Both the position numbers and the translations under genes were made by a program. The notes under the pieces were generated by a model, which saw only the letters and a program-made list of their open reading frames with translations, searched no databases and was not told where the DNA came from. DNA of 64,000 bases from Actomonas sp963974355 (GTDB lineage: Bacteria > Verrucomicrobiota > Verrucomicrobiia > Opitutales > Opitutaceae), in NCBI GenBank assembly GCA_963974355.1, contig CAXBDS010000006.1, positions 1-64,000 of the forward strand, in the 5' to 3' direction. Below are positions 17,160 to 24,641 of the stretch, piece by piece (within the stretch, counting starts at the first letter, position 1; each line of letters begins with the position of its first letter).

Positions 17160-17176
17160 CAATGGTCCTACCATTG
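17160..17176. promoter_or_regulatory. FadR-type operator (TGGTnnnACCA)
   Basis: CAATGGTCCTACCATTG: two perfect 7-bp arms around a 3-nt centre, containing the FadR-subfamily consensus TGGT-N3-ACCA. It lies immediately before the regulator start at 17159, so the bound regulator would block its own operon (autoregulation). Confidence 0.7.
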
Positions 17177-17264
17177 AGGGACAAGCGTAAAGTGGAGTCG
17201 TCGGTCCCTTTCGCTCCTTCGCCCCCGCCGCTTCGCCGCCGTCGGGCGACGCGTCAGCGTGACC

Positions 17265-17747
17265 TCAACCCGCCTTCTTTTCGGCCAGCGTTTGGCCCAG
17301 CTGGGTGAAGTTCCCTTGCTCCGCCGCGTGAACAAATCCTTCGGTCACGCTCTTCAACTGCTCCCAACGCTCGCGGATGCGTTTGGCCTCATCCGCCGTG
17401 ATTTCCTGATCCGCCGCGGCCGTGGCGATCACGCCCAACATATCGGCGAAATCCCGCACGATGTTATTGGTCGCCGGAATCAAAGTGTCGTTCGGCGTGT
17501 GCAACACCGGGTTCGCGATGAAAAACCCGCCCGCCTGTTCGCAAACCCACTGCGCGACCCGCCGATCCTGCGTCGTGGCCAAGAGTTGCGCGATGCGGTC
17601 CAACGGATTGGACGAGCCACTGCCCGCGTCCGTCGCGGGCGGCTCGGCCCACTTGTAGATCAGCGACAAGGAAAGCCCCATGTCGGCGGCGACTTGTTTG
17701 GCGCTGGTCGTCTTCAGGAGGTCTTTGAGCAGCTCGTGCGAATCCAT
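17265..17747 (-). CDS. hypothetical protein, phage CII-like regulatory fold
   Basis: A 160-residue cytoplasmic protein with no strong motif that I can name. The N-terminus (LLKDLLKTTSAKQVAADMGLSLSLIYKWAE, from about residue 6) looks like a helix-turn-helix with a KQVAADMGLS-x-IYKWAE recognition pattern. A segment rich in A/D/E/R follows (IATAAADQEITADEAKRIRERWEQLK) and looks like a helical region. The layout resembles small CII-type transcriptional regulators that act with many other proteins. It is transcribed away from sucC, so it is not in that operon. The ATG at 17747 is one of two near starts (the other is at 17756). Confidence 0.55.
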   Translation of the reverse strand: MDSHELLKDLLKTTSAKQVAADMGLSLSLIYKWAEPPATDAGSGSSNPLDRIAQLLATTQDRRVAQWVCEQAGGFFIANPVLHTPNDTLIPATNNIVRDFADMLGVIATAAADQEITADEAKRIRERWEQLKSVTEGFVHAAEQGNFTQLGQTLAEKKAG

Positions 17748-17870
17748 CAGCGGCACGCTAACACGGCATTAGCCGCTGGCAATCCTGCGCACGCCCCAGC
17801 TTACGATCCCACGGTCAAACCCTTTTTGGCGTGCCTCCCCCAGGTCGGTTGTGACAACGTAGCGGTTCCC

Positions 17871-19052
17871 ATGAACATCCACGAGTATCAGGCCAAGGCC
17901 CTATTTGAGAAATACGGGGTCCCCGTCCCCCAAGGCGCTCCCGCCAAATCCGCCGCCGAGTTCGACGCGGCGCTCGCCTCCCTCCCCGATGCACCCGTCA
18001 TGGTGAAGTCGCAGATCCACGCGGGTGGCCGCGGCAAAGGCACCTTCACCGATGGCTTCAAAGGCGGCGTAAAATTTTGCAAGACCAAGGCCGAGGCCAA
18101 GGACCTCGCCACCAAGATGCTGGGCAACACCCTCGTCACGATCCAGACCGGCGCCGCCGGCCGCAAGGTGCAGACGATCTACTTCACCCACGCGAGCGAC
18201 ATCAAAAAGGAATACTACCTCGCCATCCTCCTCGACCGCGCCACCTCGAAGCCCGTCATCGTGGCTTCCACCGAAGGCGGCGTGGAAATCGAAACGGTCG
18301 CCCACGAGACGCCCGAGAAAATCACCAAGGTCTTCGTCGATCCCGCCTACGGCCTCGCCGATTTCCAAGTGCGCGAAGTGATCTTCGGCCTGAAGCTCGA
18401 AGGCGCCGAGGCCAAGAACGCCGCCAAGCTCATCAAGAATCTCTACACGATGTTCTGGGAAACCGACGCCGCCATGGTTGAGGTCAACCCGCTCATCACC
18501 ACGCCGACCGGCGACGTGCTCGCGCTCGATGCGAAAGTCTCCTTCGACTCCAACGCCCTCTACCGTCACCCCGAGATCGTCGCCCTGCGCGACCTTAACG
18601 AGGAAGACCCGAAGGAAATCGAGGCCTCCAAATACGACCTGGCCTACATCGCCCTCGACGGCAACATCGCCTGTCTCGTCAACGGTGCCGGCCTCGCCAT
18701 GTCCACGATGGACATCATCAAGCACTACGGCGGCAATCCCGCCAACTTCCTCGACGTCGGTGGCGGCGCCTCAAAGGAAAAGGTCGTCGCGGCCTTCAAG
18801 ATCATTCTCGGCGACAGCAACGTCCAAGGCATCTTCGTTAACATCTTCGGCGGCATCATGGACTGCAACGTCATCGCCGAAGGCGTCGTCGAAGCCGTGA
18901 AGGAAGTCGGCCTGAAGCTGCCGCTCGTCGTGCGCCTCGAAGGCAATAACGTCGCCGCCGGCAAAGCCACCCTCGCCAACTCAGGCCTCGCGCTCGTCTC
19001 CGGCGACACCATGGCCGACGCCGCCCAGAAGATCGTCAAGCTCGTCGCCTAA
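17871..19052 (+). CDS. sucC: succinyl-CoA ligase, beta subunit
   Basis: A 393-residue ATP-grasp subunit that makes succinate plus ATP (or GTP) from succinyl-CoA in the TCA cycle. The start MNIHEYQAKALFEKYGVPVP is the conserved sucC N-terminus; the ATG at 17871 is chosen, although the frame stays open much further upstream. Other landmarks are QIHAGGRGKGTF, AAMVEVNPLI, LDVGGGASKEKV and FVNIFGGIMDCNVIA. It forms a heterodimer with SucD, whose gene starts 46 nt later. The pair end at a clear terminator. Confidence 0.95.
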   Translation: MNIHEYQAKALFEKYGVPVPQGAPAKSAAEFDAALASLPDAPVMVKSQIHAGGRGKGTFTDGFKGGVKFCKTKAEAKDLATKMLGNTLVTIQTGAAGRKVQTIYFTHASDIKKEYYLAILLDRATSKPVIVASTEGGVEIETVAHETPEKITKVFVDPAYGLADFQVREVIFGLKLEGAEAKNAAKLIKNLYTMFWETDAAMVEVNPLITTPTGDVLALDAKVSFDSNALYRHPEIVALRDLNEEDPKEIEASKYDLAYIALDGNIACLVNGAGLAMSTMDIIKHYGGNPANFLDVGGGASKEKVVAAFKIILGDSNVQGIFVNIFGGIMDCNVIAEGVVEAVKEVGLKLPLVVRLEGNNVAAGKATLANSGLALVSGDTMADAAQKIVKLVA

Positions 19053-19098
19053 GCCCTCGGGACTCCTCGAAATCCAACACCTTTAATCGAATCTCCCG

Positions 19099-20022
19099 AT
19101 GTCCATTCTCATCACTCCCGAAACCAAAATCATGGTTCAAGGCATCACCGGTGCCTTCGGCGGTAAACACGCCAAACTCTCCCTCGACTACGGCACCGCC
19201 GTCGTCGCCGGCGTCACGCCCGGCAAGGGCGGTCTCTTCTTCGAACACGGCGACAAAAAAGTCCCCATCTTCAACACCGTCGCCGAGGCCGCCCAGGCCA
19301 CCGGCGCCACCGTCTCGACGATCTTCGTGCCGCCGCCTTTCGCGGCCGACGCCATCCTCGAGTGCGTTGATGCTGGTCTCGACCTCGCCGTCTGCATCAC
19401 CGAAGGCATTCCGATCAAGGACATGATCCGCGTGAAGCGCGCCATGGCCGGCGCCGCGACGCGCCTCATCGGCCCGAACTGCCCCGGCCTCGTCACGCCC
19501 GGCACGGGACCCGACTCCTCCGGCGGCTGCCGCATCGGCATCGCCCCCGGCTACATTCACAAGAAGGGCCACGTCGGCGTCGTCTCGCGCTCCGGCACCC
19601 TCACCTACGAGGCCGTCTTCCAAATCACCTCCAAGGGCCTCGGCCAATCGACCTCGGTCGGCATCGGCGGCGACCCGGTCAACGGCACCAACCACCTCGA
19701 CGTCATCAAGCTCTTCGCGGCCGATCCGGACACCAAGGGCATCATCCTCATCGGCGAAATCGGCGGCAACGCCGAGGTCGAGGCCGCCCGCTGGATCAAG
19801 GCCAACTGCGACAAACCCGTCGCCGGCTTCATCGCCGGCGCGACCGCCCCTCCCGGCCGTCGCATGGGCCACGCCGGCGCCATCGTCGGTGGCGCGGAAG
19901 ACACCGCAGCCGCCAAGATCGCCGTCTTTAAGGAGTGCGGCATCGAGGTCGCCGAGACCCCGTCCGACATGGCCGACGCCCTCCTCCGCGCCGCCGCCGC
20001 CAAGGGCGTTTCGCTGAGCTAA
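19099..20022 (+). CDS. sucD: succinyl-CoA ligase, alpha subunit
   Basis: A 307-residue subunit carrying the CoA-binding fold and the phosphohistidine. Key sites: VQGITGAFGGKHA at the N-terminus, IGPNCPGLVTPG, SRSGTLTYEAVFQ, and the C-terminal GRRMGHAGAIVGG (conserved His phosphorylated during catalysis). It directly follows sucC and completes the operon. Confidence 0.95.
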   Translation: MSILITPETKIMVQGITGAFGGKHAKLSLDYGTAVVAGVTPGKGGLFFEHGDKKVPIFNTVAEAAQATGATVSTIFVPPPFAADAILECVDAGLDLAVCITEGIPIKDMIRVKRAMAGAATRLIGPNCPGLVTPGTGPDSSGGCRIGIAPGYIHKKGHVGVVSRSGTLTYEAVFQITSKGLGQSTSVGIGGDPVNGTNHLDVIKLFAADPDTKGIILIGEIGGNAEVEAARWIKANCDKPVAGFIAGATAPPGRRMGHAGAIVGGAEDTAAAKIAVFKECGIEVAETPSDMADALLRAAAAKGVSLS

Positions 20023-20047
20023 GACCGCCTCATCCAGGTTACCAACC

Positions 20048-20078
20048 AAAGCCTGTCCCTCACGGACAGGCTTTTTTG
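20048..20078 (+). terminator. rho-independent terminator of sucCD
   Basis: Stem AAAGCCTGTCC / GGACAGGCTTT (11 bp, 5-nt loop) followed by a T-run, 26 nt after the sucD stop. Confidence 0.85.
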
Positions 20079-20094
20079 TGCCTCTACGCCTTTC

Positions 20095-20589
20095 TCAGGC
20101 ACGGTTGGGCGACGGTTTCTTGCCAATAAAAGTCAGATACTTGTGTAGGCTAGATCCCATGGAACCGGTTTCAAACCGATCCCTTTCACTACCGGAAAAC
20201 AAGTCCCGACCGTTGAAGGAAGTGACGAGTTCGATCCTCGATCCGTAGGCTAGCCGCATTCGACGGTGAAGCGCTTCACGAAGTCCGACCTCATGAGTAG
20301 AACGCAGCCACAGGAGCTCGGGATAGATAAGGTCTACAACCGTTTGGCCCAATTGGATGGTTCGATCACGACCGGGAATATGTCCCTTGTGAATGACGTC
20401 GTTTCGAAATTTCCGGTCGCTGTCAGATAACAAATCGGAAGACAGCCCTTTTGCTGACATATACTCGGAAATAAATGCGCCCAATGGGCGTTCCCAGGAA
20501 TTGGAGAGCGGTTTCCAGAAGCTATTCCACCGAGCATCGTTGGGTAGCCCCTCGCGCCAACATCGATGACAACTGAGTAATAAATTCAC
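20095..20589 (-). CDS. hypothetical protein with HEPN-like R-x4-H motif
   Basis: A 164-residue protein not recognised by family name. Residues R62 to H67 read RNDVIH, matching the R-N-x3-H motif used by HEPN-domain ribonucleases, and this segment sits in predicted helical context (SDLLSDSDRKFRNDVIHKG). HEPN proteins are frequent toxins of toxin-antitoxin and defence loci. The start is GTG at 20589; it lies 18 nt after the VapC stop and in the same frame as VapC, so it may be co-transcribed with vapBC. Lower G+C than the neighbours. Function is inferred from one motif only. Confidence 0.45.
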   Translation of the reverse strand: MNLLLSCHRCWREGLPNDARWNSFWKPLSNSWERPLGAFISEYMSAKGLSSDLLSDSDRKFRNDVIHKGHIPGRDRTIQLGQTVVDLIYPELLWLRSTHEVGLREALHRRMRLAYGSRIELVTSFNGRDLFSGSERDRFETGSMGSSLHKYLTFIGKKPSPNRA

Positions 20590-20607
20590 GGGCAGTCTGG
20601 AAACCAG

Positions 20608-21045
20608 TCAAAGTCGCGGAATCGCAAGCCCCACCGCGCGGGCCAATCGTAGTTGGCTTTCATCGAAACTGAGGAACGTATCGGCCTTGGCCACCGTCGC
20701 GGCAGCGACATGCAGGATGTCAAAAGCCCGATGGCCACCGCCGAGGGTGTGTTTGGCGGAAAGGTGTTGCGCGACGCTCAACATAGCGCCCACCGACTCG
20801 GCGACTCGAACCAGCCGACCCGCGACAATATCGTTTTCAAACTCGGCCCATCTCGCCGCCGCTTGCTCCGTCGTCGAGAGCCCCCGGAATGCGGTCAGCC
20901 GAAGAGCATTGCTCAACTCAAATTCATTGAACGCAGAAATCCAAACCGCGCGCTGAACACGATTGAGATAGCCACTCGCTCGCTCGCTAAAGACGTCGTT
21001 CCCATAAACGGCAAAAAGGAAGCTCGTGTCGCACGCTAAACGCAT
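20608..21045 (-). CDS. PIN-domain toxin (VapC-like ribonuclease)
   Basis: A 145-residue PIN-domain protein. The acidic residues expected to hold the metal are visible: the N-terminal LACDTSFLF (Asp), the Glu in AFNEFELSNAL and the Asp pair in HRAFDILHVAAA and FLSFDESQ. VapC toxins usually cleave tRNA or rRNA when released from VapB. The ATG at 21045 is right after the antitoxin stop at 21049-21051; a GTG at 21048 is possible. The TA pair is translationally coupled. Confidence 0.8.
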   Translation of the reverse strand: MRLACDTSFLFAVYGNDVFSERASGYLNRVQRAVWISAFNEFELSNALRLTAFRGLSTTEQAAARWAEFENDIVAGRLVRVAESVGAMLSVAQHLSAKHTLGGGHRAFDILHVAAATVAKADTFLSFDESQLRLARAVGLAIPRL

Positions 21046-21048
21046 CAC

Positions 21049-21300
21049 TCACCACGATCCCGCACCGTCTTTAAGAACATTGGACAATTCCTCGGCCGTC
21101 AGCTGACGTTCCTGACTGCGATCTCGGCCGATGGCCTCGCTGAGCGACCAGTCAACGGCTCCCGCTTCTGCAGGTCGTTCCGGGACCAGCCGAGCCAAGG
21201 GACGACCCCGTTTCGTAATCACGATTTCCTCGCCCGCCACGACTCGATCAAGGAGTTGTCGGTAGTCGTTCCGGAGTTCGCGAACGGTTGCCACTTTCAT
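21049..21300 (-). CDS. Phd/YefM-family antitoxin (VapB-like partner)
   Basis: An 83-residue antitoxin. The N-terminal DNA-binding part MKVATVRELRNDYRQLLD and the GEEIVITKRGRPLARLVP beta-hairpin are typical of Phd/YefM antitoxins; the C-terminal tail (about residues 55-83) is the toxin-binding arm. It ends directly before the VapC start. The ATG at 21300 was selected because the upstream extension is non-conserved and overlaps the operator. The operator is at 21303-21320. Confidence 0.82.
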   Translation of the reverse strand: MKVATVRELRNDYRQLLDRVVAGEEIVITKRGRPLARLVPERPAEAGAVDWSLSEAIGRDRSQERQLTAEELSNVLKDGAGSW

Positions 21301-21302
21301 TG

Positions 21303-21320
21303 TGCTACAAAAATGTAGCA
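21303..21320. promoter_or_regulatory. inverted repeat, probable toxin-antitoxin operator
   Basis: TGCTACA (21303-21309) and TGTAGCA (21314-21320), perfect 7-bp arms with a 4-nt AAAA spacer, sit 2 bp upstream of the antitoxin start. Antitoxins of the Phd family bind such repeats to repress their own operon. The flanking region is AT-rich (TAACATTAAA). Confidence 0.6.
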
Positions 21321-21447
21321 TAACATTAAAAGTCAAATTTGTTCCCATCGTCGCAAAACCCGTTCGCCACCGATCCGTCACCCATTCCTTGCCCAAATGT
21401 CGTCAGGTTGACGACAAATCGTGACGATCAAGGCGTAGCGTATCCGA

Positions 21448-22086
21448 ATGCCCTTCGGACCCGTTTCGGATAGGTGGATCAGACTACTGCGAGCCTCCGC
21501 CCTCAGCACCTTGCTGATCAGCGCAGCCCACGCCCAAGACGACTCAGCGGAGCACCAGCACGCGCCCGCCACCGCCGCGACCACGCAATGGGCTCGCGAA
21601 GCGGCTCTCGCCCGCGGGGCCGGACGCGTCGATCTCGAAAAACTCGAGCTGCCGCCCGCGCCCGCCGACGTCACCGATCTGAGTTTTCGAGAATTTTTCC
21701 GCTCACCAATCGGCCCTCGCGGGCTCGAGCCGACCGCCAAACTCACCTCCCTCTCCGGGCAGCGGGTGCGCGTGGCGGGCTACATGGTGAATCAGGCCAA
21801 ACCGCTCGTCGGTGCGTTTCTGTTCACCCCGTTCCCGGTGCAAACCGACGAACACGAATATGGTTTCGCCGACGATCTTCCGGCCAACACCCTGCGGGTT
21901 TTTGTCGCTGACCATGCCGGCGAACCCGTGCCGCTCACGCCCGGCATCATGCTGCTCACCGGCACGCTGGAAGTCGGGTTCCAAGAAGAGCCTGACGGGC
22001 GCAACTCCTTCGTTCGACTGCGGCTCGACCCCGAGGCGGACGCGCCCGCGCCGGAGCCCGCCGAGCCAACCCCGGCCGCCAACTAG
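21448..22086 (+). CDS. secreted protein, DUF3299-like
   Basis: A 212-residue exported protein with a signal peptide ending near AHA/QDD (about residue 30). The central SGQRVRVAGYMVNQAKPLVGAFLF pattern, followed by QTDEHEYGFADDLPANTLRV, resembles DUF3299 proteins (periplasmic, function unknown), but this is a weak resemblance. The C-terminus is Pro/Ala/Glu-rich. The alkaline phosphatase gene starts 17-44 nt later on the same strand, so the two are probably co-transcribed. Confidence 0.6.
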   Translation: MPFGPVSDRWIRLLRASALSTLLISAAHAQDDSAEHQHAPATAATTQWAREAALARGAGRVDLEKLELPPAPADVTDLSFREFFRSPIGPRGLEPTAKLTSLSGQRVRVAGYMVNQAKPLVGAFLFTPFPVQTDEHEYGFADDLPANTLRVFVADHAGEPVPLTPGIMLLTGTLEVGFQEEPDGRNSFVRLRLDPEADAPAPEPAEPTPAAN

Positions 22087-22130
22087 CCCCGAATCCTTTC
22101 CCTGTGAAAACCAAACAAAACTCAGCCACG

Positions 22131-24512
22131 ATGAACCGACGCCTGCGTCTCCTCGCTGCCCTCGCTCTGACCGCCTCGGTCGGATCCGCCGCTCCCACCA
22201 TCTCCCGCCTCACTCCTCCGAGTGATCTTTTCAGCTTCGGCGATCCGAACCCGATCATTTCCCGCTTTCTCCCCGGCCAGCGTTTTGACCTGCAAGCTAC
22301 CGTCCAACCCGACGCGGGCCAAACCATCACCAAGGTCGTCTTCGCCCTCGACGGTCAGGCCATCACCGGCGATGCCAACCTCACCGCCGCCACCGTCAGC
22401 GGTCTTCCGGCCGGCACCATCGTCGCCTCCAAGCGCGCCTACAGCATTGCCACTACGGGCGTGCATTCCTTCACCGCCACCGCCACGCAAAGCGACGGCA
22501 CAACCGTCTCCGCCACGGGCAATCTCGAAGTCGTCAGCTTGCCGGCCGCCCTCGGCGCCCCGAAGGCCAAGAACGTTATCTTCATGATCGGCGACGGCTT
22601 CGGCATCGCCCACCGCACCGCCGCCAGCATCATGCTCGGTGGCGTCAGCCAGGGCAAAGTGATCAATCCGCTCGCCATGGAGAAGTTTCCCGTGTCCGGC
22701 ATCGTGCACACGCACTCGCTGAACTCCATCGTCACCGACTCCGCCCCCGGCGCCTCCTGCTACTCGACCGGCAACAAGAACAACAACAACCAGGAGGGCG
22801 TTTTCCCGGACGACACCACCGACGCCTTCGACAATCCCCGCACCGAGTTCATCGGCGAATACCTCGCCCGCACGCAGGGCAAGTCGCTCGGCATCGTAAC
22901 CACGGCCGACGTGTTTGACGCGACGCCCGCCGCCTTCGGTGTGCACACCTCCAACCGCGGCGCCGGCACCGGCATCGTCGACCAATACCTCGACGAGTCC
23001 GCCGCCCGGGCCAACCTCACCGTGCTTCTCGGCGGCGGCCGCAAGTGGTTCCTGCCCTCCGGCACCGCCGGCTCAGCTCGCGCCAGCAGCTCCGACTACG
23101 TCCTCCCCGCCGATCTCGCCACTGCGTGGGGCGTCACCCCCGGCAAGATCGACGCCGGTCGTGATTTGATCACCGACTTCCAAACCGCCGGCTTCGCCTA
23201 CGCTCCCGACGCCACCGCGCTGGCCAGCAAAAAGGACTCCGCCAATCGCCTGCTCGGCCTGTTCGCCTACTCCAACATGAACGTTGCCCTCGACAAAATC
23301 GGCAAGCGCCGCGGCACGTCCACCGTCGTCGACGACTTCGGTTTCCCCGACCAACCGATGCTCGACGAGATGACCGACGCCGCCCTCACCGTGCTCGGTA
23401 AAAACAACAACGGTTTCGTGCTCATGGTCGAGGCCGCCTCCATCGACAAGCAGGCCCACAACATGGACACCGAGCGTTGGATTTTGGATACGATCGAGTT
23501 CGACCGCGCCATCGCCACCGCCCGCTCCTTCGCCCTCAGCCGCGGCGACACGCTCGTGATTATCACCGCCGACCACGAGTGCGCCGGCGTCAACATCATC
23601 GGCGCGTCCACCGTCACCAACGCCGAACTCAAAACTCGCAGCAGTGCCGGCACGGCGACGGCACTGCGCGACGAAGTCGTGGGCACCTATGACGCGGCCG
23701 GTTTCCCCTACTACGACATCAGCTCCGACGGCTATCCGGTCACGACCGACGTTGATCGCCGCATGCTCATCGGCTACGCCGCCAACTCTGATCGCAACGA
23801 GGACTGGATGACCAACCCGCTGCCGATCCGCGACAGCCAACAACCGTTCTACAACACCGCTCCGCTGACCACACACCCGGCCAGCCCCACGGCTCGAGAC
23901 GCGGGTGGTTTCGCCGTGACCGGTCAGGTTCCCGGTAGTTCCGCCGTGCATACGGCCTCCGACATCCCGGTCGCCGCCATGGGACCGGGAGCCGGCCTCT
24001 TCACGGGTGTGATGGACAATACCGACGTGTTCTTCAAAGCCATGCAGGCCGTGCTCGTCGGCGCCGGGTCCGACTACACGCAGACCGCGGTCGGCCAGCG
24101 CACCGCCACCGACCGCCTCGTCAACCTCTCCAACCGCGGCCTCGTCGGCACGGGTGAGAATGTCCTGATCAGCGGCTTCGTCATCAACGGCTCGCGCAAC
24201 CGCGAGGTGTTGATCCGCGCCCTCGGACCGGCCCTCAGCGCGTTCGGCGTGTCGAACCCGCTGACCGATCCGGTGCTGAAAATCTACAATGCCTCCGGCG
24301 CCCTCGTCGCCTCGAACGACAATTGGGAGGTCGGCAACAATCTCGCCAGCCTCCAGACCACCACGTCGTCCATCGGCGCCCGCGCCCTCACCGCCGGCAG
24401 CAAGGACGCCGCCTTGGTCGTGACGCTGCCCGCCGGCGCCTACACCGCCCAGATCGAAGGCACATCCGCCACCCCCGGCATCGCGCTCCTGGAAGTCTAC
24501 GAAGCCCTGTAA
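22131..24512 (+). CDS. alkaline phosphatase, with C-terminal Verrucomicrobia-type repeat domain
   Basis: A 793-residue secreted phosphatase. The ATG at 22131 gives MNRRLRLLAALALTASVGSA, a good signal peptide; a GTG at 22104 would add 9 residues. After an N-terminal Ig-like region, the catalytic domain has NVIFMIGDGFG (metal ligand Asp), VTDSAPGAS (the phosphorylated Ser) and ITADHECAG (metal ligands), in normal alkaline-phosphatase order. The C-terminal domain from about residue 660 (SNRGLVGTGENVLISGFVINGS ... REVLIRALGPAL) is one I associate with surface-exposed proteins of this phylum. It releases phosphate from organic esters; the substrate is broad. Confidence 0.85.
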   Translation: MNRRLRLLAALALTASVGSAAPTISRLTPPSDLFSFGDPNPIISRFLPGQRFDLQATVQPDAGQTITKVVFALDGQAITGDANLTAATVSGLPAGTIVASKRAYSIATTGVHSFTATATQSDGTTVSATGNLEVVSLPAALGAPKAKNVIFMIGDGFGIAHRTAASIMLGGVSQGKVINPLAMEKFPVSGIVHTHSLNSIVTDSAPGASCYSTGNKNNNNQEGVFPDDTTDAFDNPRTEFIGEYLARTQGKSLGIVTTADVFDATPAAFGVHTSNRGAGTGIVDQYLDESAARANLTVLLGGGRKWFLPSGTAGSARASSSDYVLPADLATAWGVTPGKIDAGRDLITDFQTAGFAYAPDATALASKKDSANRLLGLFAYSNMNVALDKIGKRRGTSTVVDDFGFPDQPMLDEMTDAALTVLGKNNNGFVLMVEAASIDKQAHNMDTERWILDTIEFDRAIATARSFALSRGDTLVIITADHECAGVNIIGASTVTNAELKTRSSAGTATALRDEVVGTYDAAGFPYYDISSDGYPVTTDVDRRMLIGYAANSDRNEDWMTNPLPIRDSQQPFYNTAPLTTHPASPTARDAGGFAVTGQVPGSSAVHTASDIPVAAMGPGAGLFTGVMDNTDVFFKAMQAVLVGAGSDYTQTAVGQRTATDRLVNLSNRGLVGTGENVLISGFVINGSRNREVLIRALGPALSAFGVSNPLTDPVLKIYNASGALVASNDNWEVGNNLASLQTTTSSIGARALTAGSKDAALVVTLPAGAYTAQIEGTSATPGIALLEVYEAL

Positions 24513-24543
24513 GCTCCGCCAAACCCCACTTTGGTTCTGATCC

Positions 24544-24577
24544 GCGGGCTCCCCAAAACGGGAGCCCGCTTTCTTTT
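24544..24577 (+). terminator. rho-independent terminator after the phosphatase gene
   Basis: A perfect 10-bp GC-rich stem GCGGGCTCCC / GGGAGCCCGC with a 6-nt loop, followed by a TTTCTTTT run. It lies 31 nt beyond the phosphatase stop. Confidence 0.88.
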
Positions 24578-24641
24578 GTGCGCGTAGCTCCCCGAGACCC
24601 GCGCTTGCTCGCGTCAGCTCTACGGTCTTCCCTTCCGGGCC

